From Thalassotalea piscium (GTDB taxonomy: Bacteria > Pseudomonadota > Gammaproteobacteria > Enterobacterales > Alteromonadaceae): a DNA stretch of 64,000 nucleotides. The stretch spans positions 3,038,001 to 3,102,000 of the forward strand of contig NZ_AP027362.1 of the NCBI RefSeq assembly GCF_030295935.1, written 5' to 3'. Positions 7,641-16,791 of the stretch are shown here, in pieces (position 1 is the stretch's first letter; each line of letters starts with the position of its first letter). Below the pieces are notes generated by a model. It was not told the origin of the DNA. It saw only the letters and a list, made by a program, of their open reading frames with translations, and ran no database searches. A program made the translations under genes and the position numbers.

Positions 7641-9614
7641 GTGATAAACCAACTTAAATTACTCACAACACAATTAATCATTTTTAGCCTATTTATATTG
7701 GCAACATTAAGTATATTTAGGCTCGGCTTTACTCTTTGGCAACTAGAGCATTTTACTACTTACCAAGATATAGCCATGACTCTTACTAATGGTTTCAGGA
7801 TTGACTTAAGCAGTATCGGCTACTTGCTTATATTGCCCGTGCTTATTCATAGCGTTTCACAACACCTTCCAAGATTTAATAAGCACTTTCGTATTATTTT
7901 TATGGCCTACTTCGCAATTATTCTTACTTCTATTTTTTTACTCGAATTGGCAACCCCACCCTTTATAAACGAATATGGGTTACGACCAAATCGGCTATTT
8001 ATTGAATACCTCATATACCCAAAGGAGGTGGCTAGCATGTTAGTCAGCGGACATTGGGATGAGCTTATTATTGTTACTATTTCACTAATATTAATTTCGA
8101 AATTTATTATTTTCCCTATTGCTAAAAAACTTGCCAATGGTTTTACCCTAGAAACAAAGCTTTCATCATTATCAAAAGTATCTGCCTCTATTTTATTCAT
8201 ATTACTATCCGCAATATTTGCTAGAGGAACATTTGACCATCGCCCAATAAACCCTTCTTTTGTTTATTTCTCTACAGATCCGTTAGTCAACTCACTTACC
8301 TTAAATTCTAGCTACAGTGTAGCCCATGCCATTAAAGCAATCGGAAATGAAAAAAGTGCAGCAAAAATATATGGCAAAATGGATGAAGATAAAGTGATTT
8401 CAATCGTGAGAAATGAAACGGGCCTAAAGAGCGAAAATTTCTACAACGAAAGTAAACCGACTCAAGCCATTCGTCAGCCTACTTATCACGGTAAGCCGAA
8501 AAACCTAGTCATAATCTTAGAAGAAAGTTTGGGCGCACAATATGTGTCAGAACTGGACGGGCTTGAACTAACACCTAACATCGATAAGTTATATAACGAA
8601 GGCTGGGGATTTAAACAACTATACGCCACTGGTACACGCTCGGTAAGAGGTGTTGAAGCCGTTATCACTGGCTTTACCCCAACACCAGCACGTGCTGTGG
8701 TTAAACTAGACAAGTCACAAAAGAATTTCTTTACCATTGCCAATCTACTTAAAGATAACGGCTATAACACTCAATTTATTTATGGCGGAGAAAGCCACTT
8801 TGACAATATGAAGAGCTTTTTCTTAGGTAATGGATTTACCGATATAGTCGATTTTGACGATATTGAAGAGACTGCTTTTGTCGGTTCATGGGGAGCAAGT
8901 GATGAAGATCTTTTCAAACAAACAGATAAAGAATTGTTAAAACTCCATAAACAGGGAAAGCCATTTTTTAGTTTTATTTTTAGCTCCAGTAATCATGATC
9001 CGTTTGAGATTCCGCAAGATGTTATTTCTCCCATTAATTACTCGAAGGAACAACTTTTAAAATACGATGGTAAAGAGTTGCTAAGACATAAAGCTATTCA
9101 ATATGCTGATTATGCTTTAGGTGAGTTTATAAGTAAGGCGAAGTCACAACCCTATTGGCAAGATACCGTTTTTTTAATTGTGGCTGATCACGATGCGAGA
9201 GTTATGGGAAAAAACTTGGTGCCCATTAACAACTTTCATATACCTGCCGTAATCTTAAATAGTACACACTTGCCAGCAAAAGACGACCGAATCGTCAGCC
9301 AAATTGATTTGGCTCCCACAGTATTATCTTTAATCGGGGTTGCAAACGACTCGCCAATGATAGGGCAAGATTTAACCAACGAGAATATTCATCAACGTGC
9401 GATGATGCAATATGCAAGTAATTTCGCATATCTAACAGAGGCAGGGGCCACGATCTTACGTCCCAATAAACCTGCCTTAGGGTTCAGTTATGATCCAACC
9501 TCAATGTCATTGCAGCCTAGACAAAGTTCTGTTCAAGAAAACGAAACAGCACTTGCACACGCACTTTGGGGTAGCGTGGCTTTCAAAAACAATTGGTTCT
9601 CTTATAATAATTAA
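7641..9614 (+). CDS. LTA synthase family sulfatase-fold transferase
   Basis: 657-residue protein: about five transmembrane helices in the first 200 residues, then a periplasmic sulfatase-fold domain. Active-site features of LtaS-type enzymes are visible: metal-binding Glu in VIILEESLGAQY, the nucleophilic Thr in YATGTRSVRG, and the Asp-His pair in IVADHDARV, plus FSSSNHDPF. Family members transfer glycerophosphate from phosphatidylglycerol (or a similar head group) to an acceptor, releasing diacylglycerol. In a Gram-negative the acceptor may be a glycan or lipid; not determined. A PmrA-type box lies upstream and dgkA nearby can recycle the lipid by-product. GTG start; no strong ribosome site. 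Confidence 0.85.
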   Translation: MINQLKLLTTQLIIFSLFILATLSIFRLGFTLWQLEHFTTYQDIAMTLTNGFRIDLSSIGYLLILPVLIHSVSQHLPRFNKHFRIIFMAYFAIILTSIFLLELATPPFINEYGLRPNRLFIEYLIYPKEVASMLVSGHWDELIIVTISLILISKFIIFPIAKKLANGFTLETKLSSLSKVSASILFILLSAIFARGTFDHRPINPSFVYFSTDPLVNSLTLNSSYSVAHAIKAIGNEKSAAKIYGKMDEDKVISIVRNETGLKSENFYNESKPTQAIRQPTYHGKPKNLVIILEESLGAQYVSELDGLELTPNIDKLYNEGWGFKQLYATGTRSVRGVEAVITGFTPTPARAVVKLDKSQKNFFTIANLLKDNGYNTQFIYGGESHFDNMKSFFLGNGFTDIVDFDDIEETAFVGSWGASDEDLFKQTDKELLKLHKQGKPFFSFIFSSSNHDPFEIPQDVISPINYSKEQLLKYDGKELLRHKAIQYADYALGEFISKAKSQPYWQDTVFLIVADHDARVMGKNLVPINNFHIPAVILNSTHLPAKDDRIVSQIDLAPTVLSLIGVANDSPMIGQDLTNENIHQRAMMQYASNFAYLTEAGATILRPNKPALGFSYDPTSMSLQPRQSSVQENETALAHALWGSVAFKNNWFSYNN

Positions 9615-9769
9615 CCAATCAATGTTGATTTGGTACATTTGCCCTATGCTTATTAATCACATGCCCGATGAAAAATCTTTAAATAATCATTAACATTAAT
9701 AGTGGGGTAAGAAAACAATAGGTCAAGCAACCTATTAACCATTGCATGTACCCCAAAAGGAGAAATGTA

Positions 9770-10438
9770 ATGAATAAAACTAAAGTACTTACTTATGTGT
9801 GGCCTAGAAGCATCAGGCTTTTTCATTGGATAAATGTCATCACAATTAGCTTACTAATAGTGATTGGCTTAATTATCTTTAATAGTAAAACACTTGGTGT
9901 AACGGTAGACGCCAAAATATTACTTAAAACCATACATATTTCGATTGGTTATATTTTTGCCATCAACCTAATTATTCGGCTTGTCATAGGCTTTATAGGC
10001 ACATCGAATGAAAAGTGGTCACGTACTCTGCCATTTATGAAAGGGTATAAAAAAGAACTCACAGAGTTCAGGAGATCTCCAAAACAGGCTTACACAGGCC
10101 ATAACCCGCTAGGTAAGCTCATGGTGCTAGCCTTGCTGATTGCAATGATAATTCAAATGGCGACGGGATTAATATTAGCAGGGACTGACATCTACTATCC
10201 TCCATTAGGGCAACACTTCGCTAAAAGCATTGCAGTTAACGAAACTCAACTTGACGCAATCAAACCTTATTCAAAGGTTAATGTTGATGATGAACGTTAT
10301 AAGCAACTTAGAGAATTTCGTTCTCCTATTATTACAACTCATTTATACGCATTTTATGCCTTATTAGTACTAATTCCATTGCATATTCTGGGTGTTTTGG
10401 TGAGCGACGAGAAAAGTCTGGGTTGGTTTCTGCAATGA
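9770..10438 (+). CDS. Cytochrome b561-type diheme membrane protein
   Basis: 222 residues; ATG 9770 chosen because AAAAGGAG stands nine bases upstream (an earlier ATG at 9746 has none). Four hydrophobic helices. Haem-ligand histidines are plausible at RLFHW, KTIHISIGYIF, TTHLYAFYALL and PLHILGV, the pattern of Ni/Fe-hydrogenase-type or b561 cytochromes. It would pass electrons across the inner membrane, perhaps to the cytochrome c of this cluster. Follows the LTA-synthase-like gene on the same strand with 155 bases between. Confidence 0.85.
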   Translation: MNKTKVLTYVWPRSIRLFHWINVITISLLIVIGLIIFNSKTLGVTVDAKILLKTIHISIGYIFAINLIIRLVIGFIGTSNEKWSRTLPFMKGYKKELTEFRRSPKQAYTGHNPLGKLMVLALLIAMIIQMATGLILAGTDIYYPPLGQHFAKSIAVNETQLDAIKPYSKVNVDDERYKQLREFRSPIITTHLYAFYALLVLIPLHILGVLVSDEKSLGWFLQ

Positions 10439-10480
10439 TTAATGGGTATAAGTTTTTACCGAAAGATTCGGGTAATAGTT

Positions 10481-10500
10481 AAGCTTAATTTAAGCTTTTT
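10481..10500. terminator. Bidirectional terminator between convergent genes
   Basis: AAGCTTAA (10481-10488) and TTAAGCTT (10490-10497) form a hairpin followed on the plus strand by a run of T. It lies between the end of the cytochrome b561 gene and the end of the long minus-strand operon. Confidence 0.6.
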
Positions 10501-10549
10501 GGTTTAGGCAGCGCTATATCGATGTCAGACTTTCAAATTATTGCAATAA

Positions 10550-10828
10550 TTACTCATTCATATTTAAAAAAGGACGCATAAAAACAAAAGCTAAAAGTGG
10601 GATAATTAATGTATCAGCGACAAGCTTCACTGCAAGTGAATCTCCAATAAGTAGATCGATAAGTATGCCAGCAAAGGTTCCAAATATTACTGTTAACTCA
10701 AATAACATTTCATGCTTTATGTAAGCTTGTTTTAACGTCATTGCTCTATTTTTGTATCGTACTTTACATAATAAAAGTGAGGAAAATACAGCCACCATCA
10801 TAGCAAATATGATTACGCTTAAATGCAC
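10550..10828 (-). CDS. Small membrane protein, unknown
   Basis: 92 residues with three hydrophobic segments (about 3-20, 42-62, 66-84). The GTG start at 10828 is supported by GAGG eight bases upstream. Family not recognised. Last gene of the minus-strand operon that begins at 18927, 14 bases after the outer-membrane-like gene. Confidence 0.6.
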   Translation of the reverse strand: MHLSVIIFAMMVAVFSSLLLCKVRYKNRAMTLKQAYIKHEMLFELTVIFGTFAGILIDLLIGDSLAVKLVADTLIIPLLAFVFMRPFLNMNE

Positions 10829-10842
10829 AATTTCATCCTCGT

Positions 10843-11532
10843 TTAAAATTCATACTCTAATGCCAACCTAAAGCTGTGATCTTTACCTGATTGAGATATT
10901 TCAGAAATAAAGCCAGCTTCCCACTTCACTTGCTTTTGTCTATCGATTCTATAAATGCCCATAAATGCTGGCCCTATCCCAAAGAACTCCTCTCCGCTGT
11001 ATATTTCAATTGCAGGTTGTAATTCCGGCATCCAGCGGTAGCGATATTTTAATCGGAACTCGGTTTCAAACTCTTCTTCTAGGTTTTCACCCCATTCGTA
11101 AACGACAAACGCATTCATTGTTAAGCTAGTTTGGCCAAATTCTTTCTCAAAAAGCACACCTGTTGTAAATTCCCAATCATCTGATTGATGCAATTTTTCA
11201 AGCTCAAATAGCATTCCCCAGTCAGCCCATTGTTCCCCTTGCTCGGTTACCATCCAACGCAGTTCTACCTCATAGGCTTGTAGTCCAAAGTCTTCAGTTT
11301 CCGTTTTTTCACCAACCAAATAAGCTTCTAGCATTAAAGACTCATTTAAAGATTTACCAAACGCTACCCTTTGACCAAGTAAGTTTCCATCGTCAGTTTG
11401 TCTTGACAACAAACGCCATTCAAATTCCGTTTCATTTGGCAGCACATAAGGGTGATAAACTTTATCGACGACAATACCGTCAGCCAATACTTGTGAACAA
11501 AATAATAAGGCGAAGATCGACAATATTCTCAT
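10843..11532 (-). CDS. Putative outer-membrane beta-barrel protein
   Basis: 229 residues with a signal peptide (cut after VLADG, about residue 18) and alternating aromatic/charged strands throughout; the C-terminus ends LALEYEF with a terminal Phe, the signal for insertion by the BAM complex. Probably a small barrel or periplasmic-facing channel. Its ATG overlaps the stop of the FTR1-like gene (ATGA), so it is part of the same functional set and may be an outer-membrane partner. No close family recognised. Confidence 0.6.
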   Translation of the reverse strand: MRILSIFALLFCSQVLADGIVVDKVYHPYVLPNETEFEWRLLSRQTDDGNLLGQRVAFGKSLNESLMLEAYLVGEKTETEDFGLQAYEVELRWMVTEQGEQWADWGMLFELEKLHQSDDWEFTTGVLFEKEFGQTSLTMNAFVVYEWGENLEEEFETEFRLKYRYRWMPELQPAIEIYSGEEFFGIGPAFMGIYRIDRQKQVKWEAGFISEISQSGKDHSFRLALEYEF

Positions 11533-12323
11533 TTTTCGTTCCTCACAATAGGTGTATTTGTAGGATTTAGCTTCTTAGCTGGCAAAATTATTACCATCAA
11601 TGTAATCACTACACTGGCGAAATAAGTCACTACATATTCTGCCGTTGGTGCGGCCTTATAGCCAATTAATGTATTGAGTAAATAACCATACTCTGATGCA
11701 TCAGCAACAAAGTTTGAGATGTCCCATAACGTACTGCTAGTGCTTACCAAATCGATTTGCTGGAGAAGGTAAACATTTTGAGTTGCAAAACCTGCCAGAT
11801 ATAACACCCAAAAAAAGTGCTTCAGACAGCTAATATTTGCTAACGAGCTTCTTAAAAAAATAGTAAGCAAAATACTAAAGCTTAAGCAGATTCCAAGCCC
11901 AAAGAATCCACCAATGAACATGCTTATAAATGTTTGGTTACTAGAAACCATTGCTGAGAGATAGATAAAAAATTCGCATAGATTTGCGGCTGTAAATAAA
12001 GTGATCGCCACTATGAGTAAATATCTTAAAACAGCATTCAGTGTTGATTGTTTACTTAGTAATGGAGTTACTGCTAATAAACTTATGTAAACTATGCTAT
12101 TGGTCAAGCAGTAAAATACTTCGATACCATCACCATTAAATAACTCGCCAATATTTTCAATTTGAGTATATATAAGTAGAACCGAAAAAATTATCCCTCC
12201 TGCATAAAAACTCAAATCTAATTTACTTGCTTTGATATCAGGAATTATCCCAACAATGAAAGACAGCAATACAAAAATTGGTAAAATATCTTTAATAAAA
12301 AGAAGCACAGTATTAATTAACAT
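11529..12323 (-). CDS. FTR1/EfeU-like permease with degenerate REXXE motifs
   Basis: 264 residues from ATG 12323, chosen because GGAGG lies eight bases upstream; a longer frame lacks a site. Seven hydrophobic helices in the FTR1 arrangement, and the C-terminal signature resembles FTR1 (SNFVADASEYGYLLNTLIGY, then APTAEYVVTYF). However the two iron-binding REXXE motifs are not intact: the first helix reads FIKDILPIFVLL and the fourth region LCEFFIYLSAM. It may therefore not transport iron, or may have another role. It overlaps the cupredoxin gene by 11 bases and forms a trio with it and the outer-membrane-like gene, directly downstream of the PmrB-type kinase. Confidence 0.7.
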   Translation of the reverse strand: MLINTVLLFIKDILPIFVLLSFIVGIIPDIKASKLDLSFYAGGIIFSVLLIYTQIENIGELFNGDGIEVFYCLTNSIVYISLLAVTPLLSKQSTLNAVLRYLLIVAITLFTAANLCEFFIYLSAMVSSNQTFISMFIGGFFGLGICLSFSILLTIFLRSSLANISCLKHFFWVLYLAGFATQNVYLLQQIDLVSTSSTLWDISNFVADASEYGYLLNTLIGYKAAPTAEYVVTYFASVVITLMVIILPAKKLNPTNTPIVRNEK

Positions 12324-12663
12324 TGCTATCCTCCACAATAACAATCCCTCTTGCAGTTTTTGGGAAGTATTCACCAAAGTATTCATATCGACCAGCAGGT
12401 AATGGGCCAATAAAAATACGCCCTTTCTTGTTTGGGAAAATTACTTTTTCCCTGTTTAGATCAAAGCTATCGAACTCTTCTATTGAATCATCTTCGTTAT
12501 GAATGATTAGCTTTACTTTCGTATTAGCAGGAATAGTAATTTGTGAAGGTGTAAACACATGGTCTTTCAGGGTTATATGGAACTCCAAAGGTTTAGACCA
12601 CACACTAAATGCAGCCCAAAGAGAAACAGAAAGTACAATTATTTTTGTCAATCTAGCCTGCAT
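12313..12663 (-). CDS. Cupredoxin-fold periplasmic protein
   Basis: 116 residues from ATG 12663 (GGGA seven bases upstream). Signal peptide about residues 1-24, then a cupredoxin-type beta domain. The stretch SIEEFDSFDLNREKVIFPNKK and the C-terminal YEYFGEYFPKTARG match the cupredoxin family that accompanies FTR1 permeases, but the usual FGDYHP is FGEYFP here and no Cys is present, so a type I copper site is unlikely. Role probably periplasmic metal handling or sensing with the FTR1-like protein. Overlaps the kinase gene by 11 bases. Confidence 0.75.
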   Translation of the reverse strand: MQARLTKIIVLSVSLWAAFSVWSKPLEFHITLKDHVFTPSQITIPANTKVKLIIHNEDDSIEEFDSFDLNREKVIFPNKKGRIFIGPLPAGRYEYFGEYFPKTARGIVIVEDSNVN

Positions 12664-13966
12664 CGATATTCCCAATATCTAAATGTGGCAATACGATATC
12701 AACTCTTAAACCGCCAAGTGATGAACGCCCTAAAGTGACATTTCCTTTATGCAAAGCAACGATATGACTGACTATCGATAGCCCCAAACCACTTCCTGTT
12801 TGCTCATGATGTTTGACCCGATAAAACCGTTGCATAACTTTATCTAACTGATCTTCATGAATACCGGGGCCAGAGTCTTCAACTGATATTGTAATATTAT
12901 CCCGATTTCTAGTTGCTGATATTAGAATTTCAGCACCTATACCGCTGTACTTGATGGCATTTTTTATCAAGTTGTCAAATAGCGTTTCCAATGAAAATTT
13001 ATCAGCGAAAATGCTCATTGAAGTCGCATTTAATGAAACTGACTGGCCTTGTGAGTCGATTTTACTGAAATTACTCGCAATGACTTCTTGGAGGAGGTTG
13101 CTAATATTAAATTGTGTTTTCTTTGCGTCAAAGTTCTCAGGTGTAGTCCGGTTAAGAGCGATCACTTGTTCAATGACATGTGCCATTCTTTCGGTATTAG
13201 CTGTTAGGTCATCAATATTTTGCTCTTTAATACTTTCTGCTTCAAATGCTATTTTAAGGTTGTGAGCATTGAGTTTTAGCACACTAATAGGCGTTCTTAG
13301 TTCATGTGCTGCATTACTGGCTAGACTTTTTTCCCGCTCAAATGCGGCATTAAGCCTCTCTAGTAAACCATTGATGGTATTTTGAATTGGCTCTAAATCT
13401 GTTGTATTTGCTTCGATATTTATAGGTGTTAAATCTGATGCATCTTTCTGCATAACGCTTTCTGAAAGTGTTCTAATGGGTGACAAAGCCTTATTAACAG
13501 CAGAGTATACAATTAAGCCAATAATAGGAATAACAATGACAATAGGTAAAACAGCCTCTAGTAAAACCTCTTCAATTGACTCAATTCGCTGCGGCATCGG
13601 TTGTGCAACAATAACATGTGAGTGCTCGTCAAGTAGAGAGAAATAGCGCCAGTGGTTACCCAAAAAACTTCTATAACCAAATTCCTCAGTTGAGTTCGCT
13701 ATTTTTTGACTAGGGGCATTTTTACTTTTAACTATGAGCTTATCTGCTTTCCAAATTTGAAAAGCAAATGATGAATGTGTATCAACGTCAAAATCACTTG
13801 GCGCTATTGGGCTATTTTTCAAGGTAAAAGCAATTGAGCGCATTTCGCCATCGAATACAAAGTTTAGCTTTTGGTTACTCGCTTTAAAGCCTTGCAACGC
13901 GGCACTAAATGTTGCTAGTACAATTGAAGATAAAATAACAATTAACAAATAGCGTTTAATTGTCAT
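12653..13966 (-). CDS. Sensor histidine kinase, PmrB/QseC type
   Basis: 437 residues: transmembrane helices about 5-23 and 138-156, a 110-residue periplasmic sensor, HAMP, then the kinase core. The phosphorylated His221 is in NAAHELRTP; the N box is LIKNAIKYSG, G1 is DSGPGIHED and G2 is GSGLGLSIV. The ATG follows the regulator's stop codon with no gap. Family members sense metals, cationic peptides or low pH. The downstream cupredoxin and FTR1-like genes suggest that a metal may be involved; inference. Confidence 0.92.
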   Translation of the reverse strand: MTIKRYLLIVILSSIVLATFSAALQGFKASNQKLNFVFDGEMRSIAFTLKNSPIAPSDFDVDTHSSFAFQIWKADKLIVKSKNAPSQKIANSTEEFGYRSFLGNHWRYFSLLDEHSHVIVAQPMPQRIESIEEVLLEAVLPIVIVIPIIGLIVYSAVNKALSPIRTLSESVMQKDASDLTPINIEANTTDLEPIQNTINGLLERLNAAFEREKSLASNAAHELRTPISVLKLNAHNLKIAFEAESIKEQNIDDLTANTERMAHVIEQVIALNRTTPENFDAKKTQFNISNLLQEVIASNFSKIDSQGQSVSLNATSMSIFADKFSLETLFDNLIKNAIKYSGIGAEILISATRNRDNITISVEDSGPGIHEDQLDKVMQRFYRVKHHEQTGSGLGLSIVSHIVALHKGNVTLGRSSLGGLRVDIVLPHLDIGNIDAG

Positions 13967-14626
13967 CTAATTTTTGCTCACTACGTAGCCGACACCTCGA
14001 ACCGTTTTTATAAATTCCGGCGGTAATTTTTTTCTCACGTTACTGATGTGAACTTCAATGGTATTGGAGGCAACTTCTTCCCCCCATTCGTAAAGCTTAT
14101 TTTCTAACTGCTCTTTAGATTGTATACGACCAATATTTTCCATTAATGATTTGACGATCATATACTCTCGACGCGAAAAACCTATAGGCTGTTGGTTAAC
14201 TTCCAGCGTGTGAGATTGCGTATCAAGTGATACTGCCTTATGTGAGATAATCGAAGAGGAATTCGTCCCAGCTCGGCGCTCAATGACTCTTAATCGTGCC
14301 AATAACTCTGGCATACTAAATGGTTTAGCTAAGTAATCATCAGCCCCTAAATCTAACCCTTTGACCTTGCTTTCAACACCATCTCTGGCTGTTAAAATCA
14401 ATACAGGTGTTACTTTTCTAGATGTTTTCAAAGACTTGAGCACGTCAAGACCATCAATGTCGGGCAAGCCAAGATCAAGCACTACGCAATCATAAGGATT
14501 TGTTTTATTTGCTGTTACGGCATCGGAGCCATTTGAGACATGATCGATACTATAACCTTCATGTCTCAAAGACTCTTTTAATCCGTTAGCTAATTGATTA
14601 TCGTCTTCGACTAACAGTACTCTCAT
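13967..14626 (-). CDS. OmpR-family response regulator, PmrA/QseB type
   Basis: 219 residues: receiver domain with acidic pocket Glu7/Asp8, phosphoacceptor Asp51 in VVLDLGLPDIDG, and Lys in YLAKPF; winged-helix domain with recognition region SNTIEVHISNVRKKL, very like PmrA/BasR. It is the natural candidate for binding the three CTTAAG-N5-CTTAAG boxes nearby, one of which precedes its own operon, so it would be autoregulated. ATG 14626 is preferred to an adjacent TTG. Confidence 0.93.
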   Translation of the reverse strand: MRVLLVEDDNQLANGLKESLRHEGYSIDHVSNGSDAVTANKTNPYDCVVLDLGLPDIDGLDVLKSLKTSRKVTPVLILTARDGVESKVKGLDLGADDYLAKPFSMPELLARLRVIERRAGTNSSSIISHKAVSLDTQSHTLEVNQQPIGFSRREYMIVKSLMENIGRIQSKEQLENKLYEWGEEVASNTIEVHISNVRKKLPPEFIKTVRGVGYVVSKN

Positions 14627-14670
14627 CAAACCTCTTTTTCTTTTAAATAAGCCATATCTCTATGCTTTTG

Positions 14671-15327
14671 CTATCTTTTCAGTTTTTTGTTCACTTTAGC
14701 AAGCAATAGTTCAATTTCTTCATGGCGATATTTATCAGCTAATGGCCTAGTGCCACGTGGCGGTGCTTGCTTTGCCTTCTCTAGATAAACTAGCGCTTGC
14801 TTATAGTCTCTTTCATCATATAAGTATTCGCCATAAAAATAATTTGGGTCGATCCCGTCTGGGTTGATAGCCAATGCCTTATTTAACATTACTTTAGCGC
14901 CATCATCATCACCAAAACCGATAGGCCAGCCGGGTACTTTATGATAAAGCGTACCTAAACTAGTATAGGCTGATCCCATCAGTGCTTGATCATCTATTTC
15001 AAGAGCCTTTTCTAATGACTTCTTCGCCGCTTTTGCCAAAGAAAGCGCCCCTAAACCACCTTTTGCCCCAGCATAGCTGGACTCAACGATGCCTTTCCAT
15101 ACCCATGCTTCGGCTTTTTCAGGGTAATTAAAAGTAAGTTGCTCTGCTTCTAAATTCAGTTTTTCGAATACTTCCTCTTGTTCTTTACCATCATACTCAT
15201 AATTGACAGATGCCCACGATTGCTGCAATTTTAACAATGCATCATCAAATTCATTTGGAGTATCAGCCATTACAGTTGCTGAAAAGTAAATCGCACTTAG
15301 TGCTAAAAAATGTTTAATGTACTTCAT
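14671..15327 (-). CDS. Periplasmic TPR-repeat protein
   Basis: 218 residues with a 21-residue signal peptide (cut at VMADT). Helical TPR-like pairs follow, for example EAWVWKGIVESSYAG, SAYTSLGTLYHKV and PNYFYGEYLYDERDYKQALVYLEKAK. Likely a scaffold in the periplasm. Its ATG shares a base with the stop of the SDR gene, so it belongs to the same operon as the biosynthetic enzymes and precedes the two-component genes by 44 bases. No enzymatic motif. Confidence 0.75.
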   Translation of the reverse strand: MKYIKHFLALSAIYFSATVMADTPNEFDDALLKLQQSWASVNYEYDGKEQEEVFEKLNLEAEQLTFNYPEKAEAWVWKGIVESSYAGAKGGLGALSLAKAAKKSLEKALEIDDQALMGSAYTSLGTLYHKVPGWPIGFGDDDGAKVMLNKALAINPDGIDPNYFYGEYLYDERDYKQALVYLEKAKQAPPRGTRPLADKYRHEEIELLLAKVNKKLKR

Positions 15328-16115
15328 TATTGCTCTCCTCTTGCGAAGGTAAGAATTTCTTTCGTTTGTTTAATAATCGATTTATCAACAACTTCAGGTA
15401 AAACGCCATTGATTCGGGCGAAAAACTTTTCAGGCCAACCAACTGTTTTACGAGCACTTTTACTGTTTATAAGCGTTAACAACTCTTGCGCGACAAATTC
15501 TGGAGTGTCGGAATTATTACCCAGTTCACTGTTCATTCGCTGAACGCTTGTTGAATTGATTGAGGTGTTCGTCGCCCGTGGAGCAAAATAACACACCCTA
15601 TGATCGCTATTAGCTAACTCTCGCATTAACGCTTCTGTAAAGCCTCTCAAGCCAAATTTACTGGCGCAATAAAGTGAATACCCCGGATATCCAATAGCCC
15701 CATAAGCAGAGCCGACATTAACTATCGTGCTACTTTCCTTTACACGACACAGAAATAGGCGAGTAAAATCTATTGTTGCGATCAAGTTTGTACTGATGAG
15801 CGATTCGATATCATCACCATGTATCTCGTCAAAACTTTTAAACTGAGAAATACCAGCATTGTTAATCAACATGGTTGGTTGATGTGCTAGATCTGCAAAC
15901 GCCTCGTCAATAAGTACACGGCGCACCTCTGCATCATTTAAATCACCACAAATAATATGATGATTTCCTTTTAATGACTTTTGCAATGTCTCAAGCTTCA
16001 ATTCATTTCTACCATGTAAAATTAACTGAAAGCCTTGAGCATCAAACAACTGAGCTATCGCTTGACCAATGCCTCCAGTAGCACCAGTGAGAAGACAAAT
16101 ATGTTTAGGCTGCAT
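15327..16115 (-). CDS. Short-chain dehydrogenase/reductase
   Basis: 262 residues from ATG 16115, with GAGGAG eight bases upstream and the start overlapping the preceding stop by 11 bases. Classical SDR: cofactor loop TGATGGIG (10-17), NNAG, catalytic Ser in VNVGSAYG and Tyr/Lys in YCASKFG. An Arg in the second strand region (HGRNELKL) suggests NADP(H). It would reduce or oxidise a carbonyl/alcohol, plausibly of an acyl intermediate made by the adjacent AMP ligase and diiron-type enzyme. Confidence 0.88.
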   Translation of the reverse strand: MQPKHICLLTGATGGIGQAIAQLFDAQGFQLILHGRNELKLETLQKSLKGNHHIICGDLNDAEVRRVLIDEAFADLAHQPTMLINNAGISQFKSFDEIHGDDIESLISTNLIATIDFTRLFLCRVKESSTIVNVGSAYGAIGYPGYSLYCASKFGLRGFTEALMRELANSDHRVCYFAPRATNTSINSTSVQRMNSELGNNSDTPEFVAQELLTLINSKSARKTVGWPEKFFARINGVLPEVVDKSIIKQTKEILTFARGEQ

Positions 16116-16791
16116 GAGCCTTCTCCTCACTAATAAGCTTTTCCGGATTGTCTAAACTTCTAAAAATATTGGCGTATAAGACATAGAATCGTTTTGCACT
16201 TTCGACAATAATATCTTGTTCATCTTTATCGGTTATCTTATCCATCAAATTTTCAAAAAATTTGACATGCTCTATATCAAGTGCACCATGCGACCTTAAG
16301 TATGAAAAAGCACTTTGTGGTAATTGAAGTTTGCCTGTAATAACCTCAGCAGCGTTGTCCGCTAAAGCAATACTCGTTCCTTCAAGTACATGAACCATAC
16401 CGAAGAACATAAGTGGTGATATTCGATTTATTGCGTCATAGGCATAAGAAACCATCAACTCCGTGTTAAAATTCGGCTTGCTGTGACGAACTATTCCTTT
16501 ATCAAATCCACATGCGGCAATATCGTTTAAAATCCACTCTTGGTGACCTAGTTCCTCTTCAATATATTCCGCAACCGCTTCTCTTAACCACTCCTTTGAC
16601 TCTGGCAACTTCGCGCCGACATTCATCAATAGTGGTACGGTATGTTTTACATGATGATACGCTTGACTTAAAAACTTCACATAATCTTCTACTGATATTT
16701 CACCTTCAAAGCAGCGCTTGATAATTGGTGAAGAATTAAGATAATTGCGCTCATTAGCGGTTTCTGTTTGTAATCTTTCAAATAATTTCAT
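16105..16791 (-). CDS. Haem-oxygenase-fold diiron-type oxidase (TenA-like)
   Basis: 228 residues from ATG 16791 (AAGGA nine bases upstream). All-helical TenA/haem-oxygenase-like protein. Candidate metal ligands fit the HDO (haem-oxygenase-like diiron oxidase) superfamily: an ExxH at Glu80/His83 in EEELGHQEW, Glu137 in HVLEGTS, and Asp172/His175 in HGALDIEHVKF. Characterised members include UndA (fatty acid to terminal alkene) and other O2-dependent C-C or C-N cleaving enzymes. Lack of a thiaminase Cys motif argues against thiamine salvage. In an operon with an acyl ligase, SDR and hemolysin-family protein, the likely substrate is an activated acyl chain; inference. Confidence 0.75.
   Translation of the reverse strand: MKLFERLQTETANERNYLNSSPIIKRCFEGEISVEDYVKFLSQAYHHVKHTVPLLMNVGAKLPESKEWLREAVAEYIEEELGHQEWILNDIAACGFDKGIVRHSKPNFNTELMVSYAYDAINRISPLMFFGMVHVLEGTSIALADNAAEVITGKLQLPQSAFSYLRSHGALDIEHVKFFENLMDKITDKDEQDIIVESAKRFYVLYANIFRSLDNPEKLISEEKAHAA

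Noticed and set aside
10478-10494. GTTAAG-N5-TTTAAG looked like a fourth PmrA-type box
   Set aside because: It lies between two convergent gene ends and is better explained as a terminator hairpin with a T run.
16105-16791. TenA-like protein as a thiaminase or thiamine salvage enzyme
   Set aside because: No thiamine genes nearby, and the ExxH, Glu and DxxH pattern fits the diiron-type HDO group.
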